Shown: in pieces, positions 1 to 7,859 of the stretch | How the letters are laid out: each line of letters begins with the position of its first letter | How positions within the stretch are numbered: position 1 is the first letter of the stretch | NCBI GenBank assembly: GCA_001465025.1 | Contig: LNDO01000088.1 | Span: 1 to 64,000, forward strand | DNA: 64,000 nucleotides | Direction of reading: 5' to 3' | From: Pseudomonas sp. Ga0074129 | GTDB taxonomy: Bacteria > Pseudomonadota > Gammaproteobacteria > Pseudomonadales > Pseudomonadaceae | Made by a program: the position numbers and the translations under genes | Notes under the pieces: model-generated | What the model saw: the letters and a program-made list of their open reading frames with translations, nothing else | Databases searched by the model: none | What the model was told of the DNA's origin: nothing

Positions 1-95
1 GAAGATCAATTTACGCCCACGCAAACGCCTGGGCTGGAAGACACCGTACGAAGTGTATGCAGGGGTGAGCGTTGCACTTATGGGTTGAATTCAGG
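1..95 (+). mobile_element. Right end of an IS30-family insertion sequence (partial)
   Basis: The window opens inside an insertion sequence. The 3' end of its transposase is seen up to 88. The AT-rich stretch around the stop codon (about 70-95) is where an IS30-type terminal inverted repeat would lie, since these repeats overlap the transposase end. The right junction is placed near 95 because the minus-strand integrase gene enters foreign sequence there. The left end is outside the window, so the exact boundary, the target duplication and the IS name cannot be given. Confidence 0.6.
2..88 (+). CDS. IS30-family transposase, C-terminal 28 residues (partial)
   Basis: An open frame enters from the left edge and ends in TGA at 86-88. 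It encodes the typical C-terminal tail of IS30-family DDE transposases: an asparagine-leucine-arginine-proline-arginine-lysine stretch, then LGWKTPYEVY and a GVSVAL ending. In the family this tail follows the last catalytic glutamate, so the catalytic residues lie outside the window. The stop codon lies within the likely terminal inverted repeat, as is common in IS30 elements. Family assignment rests on this short tail only. Confidence 0.65.
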   Translation, partial: KINLRPRKRLGWKTPYEVYAGVSVALMG

Positions 96-1199
96 TGACA
101 TTTCCTTGCGGGATAGAAATGGCTCAAGTATTTCACTTAAGCGGTCGCTGATCGGCAAGAGGTGATCACGCGGCGGACTACCCTTCCCGCCTTTCCGATC
201 AACCAGACCTAATACAGCACCATATTCCGTATCTTCGGTTACGTCCTGCCAAGTTGCGCGAAGAAGCATTTTCACGCGCTGCCCACCCAAATAAAGCATC
301 GCATTGGCCATCGCTCTGTTGCGCTCAGGAAGTTCTTGAACAGCGATCAAGAGCTGCCGCAACTCTTCCTTTGTTAGAGCTTCGGTATTGGCGCGCTCGG
401 CCCCCTCAATCGTAGGCAGGTAGGCCACAGGGTTATCCCGCAAACCGAAAAGCACTGCGTCGCCAGCACGCAGAGGGTTCAAGTCGTGCTTAAGCCCGAA
501 AGAAAATGCCGTGCGCAGATAGGACCGCAATCGATTAGCAGTAGTTAATTTGCCATTCGTCACACTCGCCACTGTCTTACGTTTTCCACGCCCCTTCGAT
601 GCAGGCGCTCGGTTAATGCAGTGCCTCAGGATTTCAGAGATGTCCGCTGGTTCTATGTCCCGCGCTTTACGCAAAACCAGATCAGGAAATGCCTGCATCA
701 CATCCAGCCGAAACGCAGCCAGCACATTCTTTGCACTGGATTTTCCTTGCCTCTTCAAATCATCGACATAGGCCTGCAATAACTGTTCGAGGCTCCCCTT
801 CTGGGCCTCAAGCCGTGCCACTTGAGCTAGCTTTTCCTTTTTGGCCTGCTGGGCATCATTGAACGCAGCCAAAGAACCATGCACACGAACCTCGGCTGCA
901 AGCCGCTCAACTTCCCTTCTCCAAAAAGCGAGCCCTCTTGTTTGCCCATCGGGACCAACCTCAGCAAAAACTCCAAGCTTGCTCCGCTCCTGACGTCCAT
1001 TAGCTCGCCTGGATAGGTAGACCTCGATGACGCCACTGGAACGGCGCTCAAGAAGCATTGAGCCTGCTCCGCGTTCCCCCAGTTGCTCTGAGAGCGTGCG
1101 GACTGGTGTAACTACACCGCTCTTCTTGACATTACCGGTCATCGCCCAGCTTTTCACCTGAGCATCTGTCAGTTTTTGCCCCACGCTACCCCCTACCAA
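78..1199 (-). pseudogene. Tyrosine recombinase (island integrase), C-terminally truncated
   Basis: This is a site-specific integrase of the phage/island tyrosine recombinase family. The N-terminal part (about residues 1-110) resembles the arm-binding domain of P4-like integrases. A core-binding helical region follows at about 130-250, then the start of the catalytic domain with the first catalytic arginine in the GGQR motif (residue 308) and a lysine-rich turn (DRKGGKG). The protein stops at 373 residues, before the HxxR box and the nucleophilic tyrosine. Its last few residues are read from the IS30 end, so the IS insertion removed the active-site half. It starts about 140 bp from the tRNA-Thr att scar, as expected for the integrase of that island. 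It should be catalytically dead. Confidence 0.82.
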
Positions 1200-1342
1200 T
1201 CCTGCTCAACACTTTGCTCAACACTTCTCTGAAAGCCAATGCAAACCACAGGATGACAGTGAATACCATAAACCCAATAAGTCTATGATTTCACGGCGGT
1301 TTGCATTTTCAAGAAATGTCCTGCAATCTCGCACTTGCTGCC

Positions 1343-1386
1343 TTGTAATCAGTAGGTCCCGGGTTCGATTCCTGGTGCCGGCACCA
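1343..1386 (+). other. 3' half of tRNA-Thr (TGT): attachment-site scar of a genomic island
   Basis: The sequence begins in the anticodon loop (TTGTAA) and continues through the 3' anticodon arm (TCAG), variable loop, T-arm with GGTTCGATTCC, acceptor strand GCCGGC and CCA end. The 5' half is absent: upstream bases do not pair with TCAG and contain no D-arm. A 3' tRNA fragment ending in CCA next to an integrase gene is the usual product of island integration into a tRNA gene, with the other copy completing the tRNA at the far end. The island therefore lies to the left and native chromosome resumes at about 1387. The 140 bp between the integrase start and this site show no gene. Confidence 0.82.
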
Positions 1387-1393
1387 TACAAAG

Positions 1394-1424
1394 AAAGGGT
1401 TACGTGAAAACGTAACCCTTTTTT
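1394..1424 (+). terminator. Rho-independent terminator after the tRNA-Thr fragment
   Basis: A perfect stem GGGTTACGT / ACGTAACCC with a GAAA loop is followed by six T. It lies 8 bp past the CCA end, so it was probably the terminator of the tRNA gene and was carried with the host-side flank. The A-rich 5' flank may allow weak function in the other direction. Confidence 0.85.
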
Positions 1425-1523
1425 ATTTGCCCAAATTTTCTTACCTAGCCTATCGCCACCAGTAGGCGTGCCCGCACGTGATAGTCGCGAGTCGACTTCC
1501 CGCGCGGGATCGCTGTTGGCTTT

Positions 1524-2324
1524 TTACTGAGCGCGGGCGGTGGTGCGGATGATCACTTCAACCCGGCGGTTCATTTGCCGCCCCGACGCCGAATCATTGC
1601 TGGCCACGGGGGCGCTTTCGCCCTTGCCGGTTGAATCGAGACGGATGGACGCCACACCTTGGCCCAGAAGGTAGTTCATCACAGAATCCGCGCGGCTCTG
1701 TGACAAGAGGAGGTTGGCCTCCTGACCACCGACGCTGTCTGCGTGGCCTTCAATCAAGACATCTCGATCTGCATGCTGGCTAAGAAACAGCGCTAACTTA
1801 TCCAGATTATTGACTGCCCCCGGGCGCAGTTCCGCGCGCCCCGTGGTAAACAACAAGTCCCCCAGGGTCATCACGATTCCGCGCTCGGTTTGCTTGGCGT
1901 TCATCTCGTCCAGCTGAGCATGCAGGGCCGCATTCTCTTGTTGCGATTGATCTGCCTCAAGGGTGCGTGAGTCTAGCCGAGCCCCTTCGCGCTGCTCGCT
2001 GAGTGTTTTACGCTGGTCTTCATAAAAGCGGGCCTGTGCCAACGCGCGGGCAATCTCGACCTTGCGGTCAGCGATGACCACCAGATGCTGCCCAAGCGCC
2101 TGTTCTTGCTCCTCGCGCAGCTCCAAGGCAGCTTTCACTGCAACCTCTGCCTCTTTCAACGCCACAGGCGCGCGCGTGTTCAGTTGTGGGTCAGATTGCA
2201 ACCCCATCAATTTGTTGCGCGTTTCGGCGGCGCCTTGCGGCATGCTCGGTTGCGCAGCGCAGCCCACCAGAACGAGCGCAATGGCTGCAGCCAACAGGTG
2301 TTGACGATTGTGCATGATGTTCAT
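1524..2324 (-). CDS. OmpA-family lipoprotein with DUF4398-like N-terminal region
   Basis: The 266-residue precursor has a signal peptide ending in a lipobox (LVGC), so it should be a lipoprotein. After processing comes an alpha-helical, Ala/Glu/Gln-rich region (about 35-140) resembling DUF4398 and likely coiled coil. A C-terminal OmpA/MotB peptidoglycan-binding domain follows (about 150-262), with the recognisable GHADSVG and NRRVEV motifs. This architecture anchors the outer membrane to peptidoglycan. The start codon overlaps the stop of the upstream DUF4398 gene by 4 bp (ATGA), so the two are translationally coupled. Exact function is not known. Confidence 0.85.
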   Translation of the reverse strand: MNIMHNRQHLLAAAIALVLVGCAAQPSMPQGAAETRNKLMGLQSDPQLNTRAPVALKEAEVAVKAALELREEQEQALGQHLVVIADRKVEIARALAQARFYEDQRKTLSEQREGARLDSRTLEADQSQQENAALHAQLDEMNAKQTERGIVMTLGDLLFTTGRAELRPGAVNNLDKLALFLSQHADRDVLIEGHADSVGGQEANLLLSQSRADSVMNYLLGQGVASIRLDSTGKGESAPVASNDSASGRQMNRRVEVIIRTTARAQ

Positions 2325-2725
2325 TGTTGAGCCCCTGTATTGCGCTGCATTTCCTGCTTCAAGCTGTCGGTGCTTTTGCGCATTTCGTCGTTGACCACTT
2401 GGGCCTTGGTTGCCTGCGATTTGGCCAGGGCCAGCTCGGCCTCAACCCGCGCCTGCTGAGCTAAACGCTCGGCCAACAACATCTCTTCACGTTCAACCGC
2501 TGCATTGGCCGCAGTGAGCTTCGTCCGCGCCACGCCCAGCTCTGGCGAGGCGTAGTCAGCAACGCGCGCTTGCTCAGCATTTTTGATGGCTGATTCAGCC
2601 GCTTGCAGGGCCTGCTGGGGCGGCGGCGGTGGTGAAGCGCACGCGTTCAGGAAGAGCGCGACAATGCCAATGGCCAGCAGCTGCGGTGCTACCCGGCGCT
2701 GAGATAGCCTTACAAATTGAGTCAT
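2321..2725 (-). CDS. DUF4398 lipoprotein
   Basis: This 134-residue precursor has a basic N-terminus, a hydrophobic signal segment and a lipobox ending in Cys (LNAC at about residue 29). The mature part is almost entirely helical, with repeated Ala/Glu/Lys heptad-like patterns typical of DUF4398 proteins. It is the first gene of a two-gene unit with the OmpA-like lipoprotein, overlapping it by 4 bp. Both share the helical DUF4398 character, so they may form a hetero-oligomeric periplasmic coiled coil (inference). The 243 bp upstream, to the BON gene, hold no recognisable gene and probably the promoter. Confidence 0.8.
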   Translation of the reverse strand: MTQFVRLSQRRVAPQLLAIGIVALFLNACASPPPPPQQALQAAESAIKNAEQARVADYASPELGVARTKLTAANAAVEREEMLLAERLAQQARVEAELALAKSQATKAQVVNDEMRKSTDSLKQEMQRNTGAQQ

Positions 2726-2968
2726 GTTGAAATCCTCAAAGACCCTACCGATGCGCGAAAGCGCTCAGTCGGGTGAACGGATTGCGCACGACACAGCACC
2801 CCAGCCGGCAGCTCACAGCAGGGCTGCAGTTGCCGACGGAAATAGTCATCGCAATAAAAGGTAGCCAGCCAGGCATGAAGGCTTAAACGGTATGGCCGCA
2901 TGCCATGAGTACAGGCGAGTGGCTTACGTGCAGAAAGCCAGACACTGTGTTGCCAGTAGGGAGGAGCG

Positions 2969-3802
2969 CTAGAAAACCAGCTCAGCCGACTTCACGCTTT
3001 TAACTCCGCGTACGTTCTGCGCGACTTCAACAGCCAGTGCCTTCTCTACACTGCTGTTCAAACGGCCGCTGAGGCTCACGACACCTTTATCGGTCGACAC
3101 TTCAATGGCCGAACCCGCCACGTTACTGGTGTACAACAAGCTCGATTTGACCTTGGTGGTGATCCACGAATCACTGATGTCGACGCCTGCTTCTTTAACC
3201 GCTTGCTTGCCACTTTCGGCGGCATCCGGTTTTTGCGCGTTAACCTTGAGCTGGTTATCGACGGCAACCACACCGTGGGTATTAAGGGCCAAACGACCTG
3301 CCAGGTCGCGCTCAACAGCGCTCTGTGCAGTGCCCCGCAGGACCACGCGACCAAAACGCGTCTCGACCTGGGTGCTCATGCCGTCGGTGCTTTTGCTCCA
3401 GACCAATTTGGATTTCACTGCCGTGGTGATGCTGGCATCTGAAATAACATCACCAAACCCGCGCTCAGCACCCGGCTTAGGGGGAAGGTAATCCGCGTCG
3501 ACAACAATCTGGTTGTCAACGTCGGTGACGCCCTTAACGCCCATTGCGATTTCCGTGGCCAGGTCCTTGTGGACCTCCTCAGCTACGTGGCCCGTGAGCG
3601 TGGCTTTACCATTCACCACCTTTACGTTGATGTCGTTAGCACGCAGGTAGGGGCTCAGGGCGTAGGTGGTTGACACCTGTGCTTCCTGACGAGCGTCCAT
3701 AATGGCTTGCGACGATTCCTGCGCGCCGGCGGTCAGGCTTGTACCTGTAACAGCCAGAGCAAGAGCCGAAGCGAGAAAGAGATTGCGCGATTGTTTGTGC
3801 AT
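2969..3802 (-). CDS. Periplasmic triple-BON-domain protein (OsmY-like)
   Basis: The 277-residue protein has a Sec signal peptide ending near AGA. Three BON domains follow (about 35-105, 125-195 and 205-277), each with the pattern of Val-rich strands, V.GKATLTG-type turns and a final G-V-x-x-V-x-N/S motif. BON proteins such as OsmY act in the periplasm under osmotic and envelope stress and are thought to bind phospholipid. The ATG at 3800-3802 is preferred because a GGAG lies at proper distance; a GTG four codons upstream would overlap that GGAG. It lies between lipoprotein and csbD genes on the same strand. Confidence 0.85.
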   Translation of the reverse strand: MHKQSRNLFLASALALAVTGTSLTAGAQESSQAIMDARQEAQVSTTYALSPYLRANDINVKVVNGKATLTGHVAEEVHKDLATEIAMGVKGVTDVDNQIVVDADYLPPKPGAERGFGDVISDASITTAVKSKLVWSKSTDGMSTQVETRFGRVVLRGTAQSAVERDLAGRLALNTHGVVAVDNQLKVNAQKPDAAESGKQAVKEAGVDISDSWITTKVKSSLLYTSNVAGSAIEVSTDKGVVSLSGRLNSSVEKALAVEVAQNVRGVKSVKSAELVF

Positions 3803-3908
3803 GGTGTTCTCCACTTATGGAAAAAGATGATGCTTCGGTGCTGTCAGATGACGATCTTCAACCGCACTGACAGCCCGCAGCCTTAGCTGGAAGGCAACGG
3901 AGCCGGAA

Positions 3909-4121
3909 TCAGCCTTTGCGTTTATGGATAAAGTCTTCAACCTGTTTTTCCGCTTCATCGCGGGTGATGGCGTAACGCTCTTGAAGCAGGCCGGCGAGCT
4001 TTTGCTGCTGACCTTCGGACTGAAGAATTTCATGCTCGGTCAACTTGCCCCACGCGATCTTGGCGGCGCCAACATGCTGCTTCCATTTGCCCTTGAGTTC
4101 GTCGCTGCTAGGCATGCTCAT
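3909..4121 (-). CDS. CsbD family stress protein
   Basis: This 70-residue protein matches the CsbD family (E. coli YjbJ type), small helical, hydrophilic, stress-induced proteins of unknown biochemical role. It has the typical opening with SSDELKGKWKQ, a second helix of the AWGKLTEHE type, and a charged C-terminus. The ATG overlaps the stop of the preceding small gene by 4 bp, indicating coupling. No signal peptide is visible, so it should be cytoplasmic. With the BON and lipoprotein genes it suggests a general or envelope stress regulon. Confidence 0.85.
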   Translation of the reverse strand: MSMPSSDELKGKWKQHVGAAKIAWGKLTEHEILQSEGQQQKLAGLLQERYAITRDEAEKQVEDFIHKRKG

Positions 4122-4366
4122 GATTTGTCTGACTCCTGCGAAGGGTGGGCTTCATCACGCTTGACGCTGCGCAAAGGTGCCGGGGTAACGGGATTGGGAA
4201 GGGGTTGCTGCTCCTGGCGGATAACAGTTGCGGAGCCCTTCACCTGACCATCCGGGAAAATGGTGTTGGCCTTGTAATACGGCTGGGTGGCATGCTTGCC
4301 GCCAGGTTTTTGCTCGCCAACGGTGGCGGGGCCACTGGGGTAACGTTGCTCGATAGGCTTATGCAT
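4118..4366 (-). CDS. Small hydrophilic protein of unknown function
   Basis: I do not recognise this 82-residue product. It is rich in Pro, Lys, Gln and Gly, has no hydrophobic segment, and is probably largely disordered. The frame extends further upstream, but the ATG at 4364-4366 is the most plausible start because the upstream codons are Cys/Arg-rich and unlike a protein start. It overlaps csbD by 4 bp, so it is likely the first gene of the stress unit. Confidence that it is expressed comes mainly from this coupling. Confidence 0.55.
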   Translation of the reverse strand: MHKPIEQRYPSGPATVGEQKPGGKHATQPYYKANTIFPDGQVKGSATVIRQEQQPLPNPVTPAPLRSVKRDEAHPSQESDKS

Positions 4367-4513
4367 AACGATCTCAGTGAATGCTTGGGGCCTGCAGAGA
4401 TTGCGGCCTCTTGAGCACTGACAATGGCAGTCACTGGCGAGCATGTCGGTGCGCTATCGCGCTTAACAAATCAGTGGAAGGGCTCTTCCAAAGCACATAT
4501 CGGGTGCAGACAC

Positions 4514-5566
4514 GTGCGTATTCTTATCACCGGCGGTGCAGGCTTTATTGGTTCAGCACTGATTCGTCACCTGCTGAACAACACAGATCATCAGGTGCTC
4601 AATCTCGACAAACTAACCTATGCCGGCAATCTGGAGTCGCTCGGTAGCGTGGCAGAGAACCCGCGCTATCAGTTTTTGCAGGCCGATATCGGCGACAGCA
4701 CAACAGTGGCGCAGGCTTTAGCCGAGTTTCAGCCAGACGCGATCATGCACCTGGCCGCCGAGTCCCATGTGGACCGCTCCATTGATGGCCCGGCCGCATT
4801 TATCCAGACCAACATCGTCGGCACCTACGCGCTGCTGGAAGCCACCCGCACCTACTGGTCGCAGCTCGAACCTGCACGTAAAGCGGCATTTCGTTTCCAC
4901 CATATTTCCACCGACGAGGTGTATGGCGACCTGCACGGCGTCGATGACCTGTTCACGGAAACCACGCCCTATGCGCCCAGCTCGCCCTACTCGGCGAGCA
5001 AGGCGGCCTCGGATCACCTGGTGCGCGCCTGGCAGCGCACCTACGGTCTGCCGGTGCTGATCACCAACTGCTCGAATAATTACGGCCCTTTTCACTTTCC
5101 GGAAAAATTGATTCCGCTGGTGATCCTCAACGCCCTGGATGGCAAGCCGCTGCCGGTCTATGGCAACGGCCAGCAGGTGCGCGACTGGTTATATGTGGAA
5201 GACCACGCCCGCGCTTTGTTAACCGTGGTGACTGAGGGGCAAGTCGGCGAGACCTATAACATTGGCGGGCACAACGAGCAGAAGAACCTGCACGTAGTGG
5301 AAAGCATCTGCGCACTGCTCGATGAATTGCAGCCGCGCGCCGAAGGCTTCTATAAGGAACAAATCAGCTTTGTGGCCGATCGCCCTGGCCATGACCTGCG
5401 CTACGCCATCGACGCCAGCAAGATCGAACGCGAACTAGGCTGGAAACCAACTGAAACCTTCGACAGCGGCCTGCGCAAGACGGTGCTGTGGTACTTGGAT
5501 AACCTCGACTGGTGCCGCCGCGTGCAGGACGGCAGTTACCAGCGCGAACGCCTCGGCACATTTTAA
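4514..5566 (+). CDS. rmlB: dTDP-glucose 4,6-dehydratase
   Basis: RmlB converts dTDP-glucose to dTDP-4-keto-6-deoxyglucose, the second step of dTDP-L-rhamnose synthesis for LPS and rhamnolipid. The 350-residue protein is an extended SDR enzyme: NAD-binding TGGAGFIGS at the N-terminus, THR-less active site with DEVYG, catalytic YSASKAASD (YxxxK), and the [15 protein letters not shown] substrate motif. The GTG at 4514 is chosen because the family begins directly with the glycine-rich strand; the upstream in-frame extension is not family-like. First gene of rmlBACD, 12 bp before rmlA. Confidence 0.95.
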   Translation: MRILITGGAGFIGSALIRHLLNNTDHQVLNLDKLTYAGNLESLGSVAENPRYQFLQADIGDSTTVAQALAEFQPDAIMHLAAESHVDRSIDGPAAFIQTNIVGTYALLEATRTYWSQLEPARKAAFRFHHISTDEVYGDLHGVDDLFTETTPYAPSSPYSASKAASDHLVRAWQRTYGLPVLITNCSNNYGPFHFPEKLIPLVILNALDGKPLPVYGNGQQVRDWLYVEDHARALLTVVTEGQVGETYNIGGHNEQKNLHVVESICALLDELQPRAEGFYKEQISFVADRPGHDLRYAIDASKIERELGWKPTETFDSGLRKTVLWYLDNLDWCRRVQDGSYQRERLGTF

Positions 5567-5578
5567 GGAAACACACCG

Positions 5579-6445
5579 ATGAAAGGCATTGTTCTCGCAG
5601 GCGGCTCCGGCAGCCGCTTGCACCCCATCACCTTGGGCGTGTCCAAACAGCTGTTGCCGATCTATGACAAGCCGATGATCTATTACCCGATCTCGGTGCT
5701 GATGCTCGCCGGCGTGCGCGAGATCCTGATCATTTCCACCCCGCAGGACTTGCCCAACTTCCGCAAGATACTCGGCGATGGCAGCCTGTTTGGTGTGCAG
5801 TTCGAATACATCGAACAACCCCCACCCGATGGTCTGGCGCAAGCCTTTATTTTGGGGGAAGACTTTATTGGCCAGGATTCGGTGTGCCTGATCCTCGGCG
5901 ACAACATCTTCCACGGCCAGCACTTCACCGAAAAACTCCTGCGCGCCGCTGCTGAGCCGTCTGGGGCGACGGTCTTCGGCTACTGGGTCAACGATCCGCA
6001 GCGTTTTGGCGTGGTCGGGTTCGATGCGCAGGGCAAGGCAATTTCCATTGAGGAGAAGCCCGCCGCGCCGAAGTCCAGCTATGCGGTCACAGGGCTGTAT
6101 TTCTACGACAATGATGTGATCGAGATCGCCAAAGCGGTCAAGCCCTCTCCCCGCGGTGAGCTGGAAATTACCGACATCAATAATGCCTACCTACTGCGTG
6201 GTGACTTGCGTGTAGAACGTTTAGGCCGCGGCTTCGCCTGGCTCGACACCGGCACCCATGACAGCCTGCTGGAGGCCTCGCAATACGTGCAGACCATCGA
6301 ACACCGTCAGGGTTTGAAAGTCGCCTGCCTGGAAGAAATCGCTTACCAGCAAGGCTGGATCGACCGTGAGCAATTGCTCAAGCAGGCCACGGCCTTTGGC
6401 AAAACTGGCTACGGCCAATACCTGTTCAAACTGGCTGAGGACTGA
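5579..6445 (+). CDS. rmlA: Glucose-1-phosphate thymidylyltransferase
   Basis: RmlA joins glucose-1-phosphate and dTTP to make dTDP-glucose and is feedback-inhibited by dTDP-rhamnose. The 288-residue length is standard. Visible motifs are the nucleotide-binding [11 protein letters not shown] with [15 protein letters not shown] close to the N-terminus, the LGDNIFHG segment with the metal-binding aspartate, and EEKP plus LDTGTHDSL in the substrate site. It follows rmlB by 12 bp with AAGGA upstream and precedes rmlC by 2 bp. Cytoplasmic. Confidence 0.96.
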   Translation: MKGIVLAGGSGSRLHPITLGVSKQLLPIYDKPMIYYPISVLMLAGVREILIISTPQDLPNFRKILGDGSLFGVQFEYIEQPPPDGLAQAFILGEDFIGQDSVCLILGDNIFHGQHFTEKLLRAAAEPSGATVFGYWVNDPQRFGVVGFDAQGKAISIEEKPAAPKSSYAVTGLYFYDNDVIEIAKAVKPSPRGELEITDINNAYLLRGDLRVERLGRGFAWLDTGTHDSLLEASQYVQTIEHRQGLKVACLEEIAYQQGWIDREQLLKQATAFGKTGYGQYLFKLAED

Positions 6446-6447
6446 TC

Positions 6448-6993
6448 ATGCAGGTTGTCACCACGGCACTGCCCGACGTACTGATCCTCGAACCGAAGGT
6501 GTTTGGCGACGAACGCGGCTTCTTCTTTGAAAGCTTTAATGCCCGCCGCTTCGCCGAAGCCACCGGCCTGCACCGTGAGTTTGTCCAGGACAACCACTCG
6601 CGCTCAGTCAAAGGCGTTTTGCGCGGCCTGCATTACCAAGTGCAGCAGGCGCAGGGCAAATTGGTGCGCGTCACCGCGGGGGAAGTCTATGACGTGTCGG
6701 TGGACCTACGCCGCAGCTCGCCCACCTTTGGTAAATTTGTAAGGACAATATTGTCCGCCGACAACAAACGCCAACTGTGGGTGCCGGAAGGCTTTGCCCA
6801 TGGCTTTGTGGTGCTCAGCGAATTCGCCGAAGTTCTCTACAAGACCACCGACTATTACGCCCCCGAACATGAGCGCAGCATTCGCTGGGATGACCCAACA
6901 CTGGCCATCGACTGGCCGCTGACAGAAGCCCCCCAGCTCTCCGCCAAAGACCAGGCCGGCCTCAACTTCCAAGATGCACCGGTATTCCCATGA
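6448..6993 (+). CDS. rmlC: dTDP-4-dehydrorhamnose 3,5-epimerase
   Basis: RmlC epimerises dTDP-4-keto-6-deoxyglucose at C3 and C5. The 181-residue cupin shows the family motifs: DERGFFFESF, the QDNHSRS strand, RGLHYQ with the catalytic histidine, EVYDVSVDLR, and VPEGFAHGF. It overlaps rmlD by 4 bp and sits 2 bp after rmlA, so the operon is tightly coupled. Length and motifs are complete. Confidence 0.96.
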   Translation: MQVVTTALPDVLILEPKVFGDERGFFFESFNARRFAEATGLHREFVQDNHSRSVKGVLRGLHYQVQQAQGKLVRVTAGEVYDVSVDLRRSSPTFGKFVRTILSADNKRQLWVPEGFAHGFVVLSEFAEVLYKTTDYYAPEHERSIRWDDPTLAIDWPLTEAPQLSAKDQAGLNFQDAPVFP

Positions 6994-7859
6994 AGATTCT
7001 GCTCCTCGGCCAGCACGGCCAAGTCAGCCAGGCACTACAACAGTCGCTTGGCCGCCACATTGAACTGACGGTGCTGGGCCGCGAACAGCTCGACCTGGCA
7101 AAACCACATGAGATCCGCCAACAGGTCTTGCAGCAGCGCCCGGCGCTGATCATTAATGCAGCCGCGCACACAGCCGTGGACCAAGCCGAAAGCGAGCCAG
7201 AACTGGCGTTTGCAATCAACGCCACAGCACCCGGCATCCTGGCTGAAGCCGCTGCGGAACTGGGCGCACCGTTGATCCACTACTCCACCGATTACGTGTT
7301 TGACGGCAGTAAAGCCACTCCTTACCACGAAGCTGACACCCTCAACCCACTGAGCGTTTACGGGCGTAGCAAACTGGCTGGCGAACAAGCAATTACCGCT
7401 GTCGGCGGCTCGCACCTGATTCTGCGTACCAGTTGGGTGTATTCGCAGCACGGCAAAAACTTCCTGCTGACCATTCAACGTCTGCTGCAGGAACGCGACA
7501 GCCTGAACGTCGTGGACGACCAAATCGGCGCGCCCACATGGGCCGGCACCATCGCCCACACCACGACGCAGCTTGTCAAGCGCTGGCACACTGGCCAGAG
7601 CGGCCCTTGGGGCGTTTATCACCTGACCGCAAAGGGTCAAGCCAGTTGGCTCGACTTTGCCAAGGAGATTGCCACGCACCTGCAAAGCCTGGGCAAGCGC
7701 GTCGCCGAGCTGCACCCCATCCCCAGCAGCGCCTACCCGACACCGGCTCAACGCCCCCTGAACTCGCGCCTCGATTGCAGTCGCTTGGAGCGAGACTGGC
7801 AGGTCCAATTACCAGACTGGCAGAGCGCGTTAAATGAGTGCCTGCACGCTGCCAACTAG
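6990..7859 (+). CDS. rmlD: dTDP-4-dehydrorhamnose reductase
   Basis: RmlD reduces dTDP-4-keto-rhamnose to dTDP-L-rhamnose with NAD(P)H. The 289-residue SDR enzyme has the N-terminal [10 protein letters not shown] dinucleotide site, [20 protein letters not shown], and catalytic YGRSK. It is last in rmlBACD. The gene ends 4 bp inside the 3' end of the convergent chemoreceptor gene. In P. aeruginosa the order is, from memory, B-D-A-C, so rmlD has moved relative to that arrangement. Confidence 0.95.
   Translation: MKILLLGQHGQVSQALQQSLGRHIELTVLGREQLDLAKPHEIRQQVLQQRPALIINAAAHTAVDQAESEPELAFAINATAPGILAEAAAELGAPLIHYSTDYVFDGSKATPYHEADTLNPLSVYGRSKLAGEQAITAVGGSHLILRTSWVYSQHGKNFLLTIQRLLQERDSLNVVDDQIGAPTWAGTIAHTTTQLVKRWHTGQSGPWGVYHLTAKGQASWLDFAKEIATHLQSLGKRVAELHPIPSSAYPTPAQRPLNSRLDCSRLERDWQVQLPDWQSALNECLHAAN

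Noticed and set aside
1387-4444. The stress cassette as cargo of the tRNA-Thr island
   Set aside because: It lies on the chromosomal side of the tRNA 3' end, and I see no second copy of the att block on its right, so current island membership is not supported.
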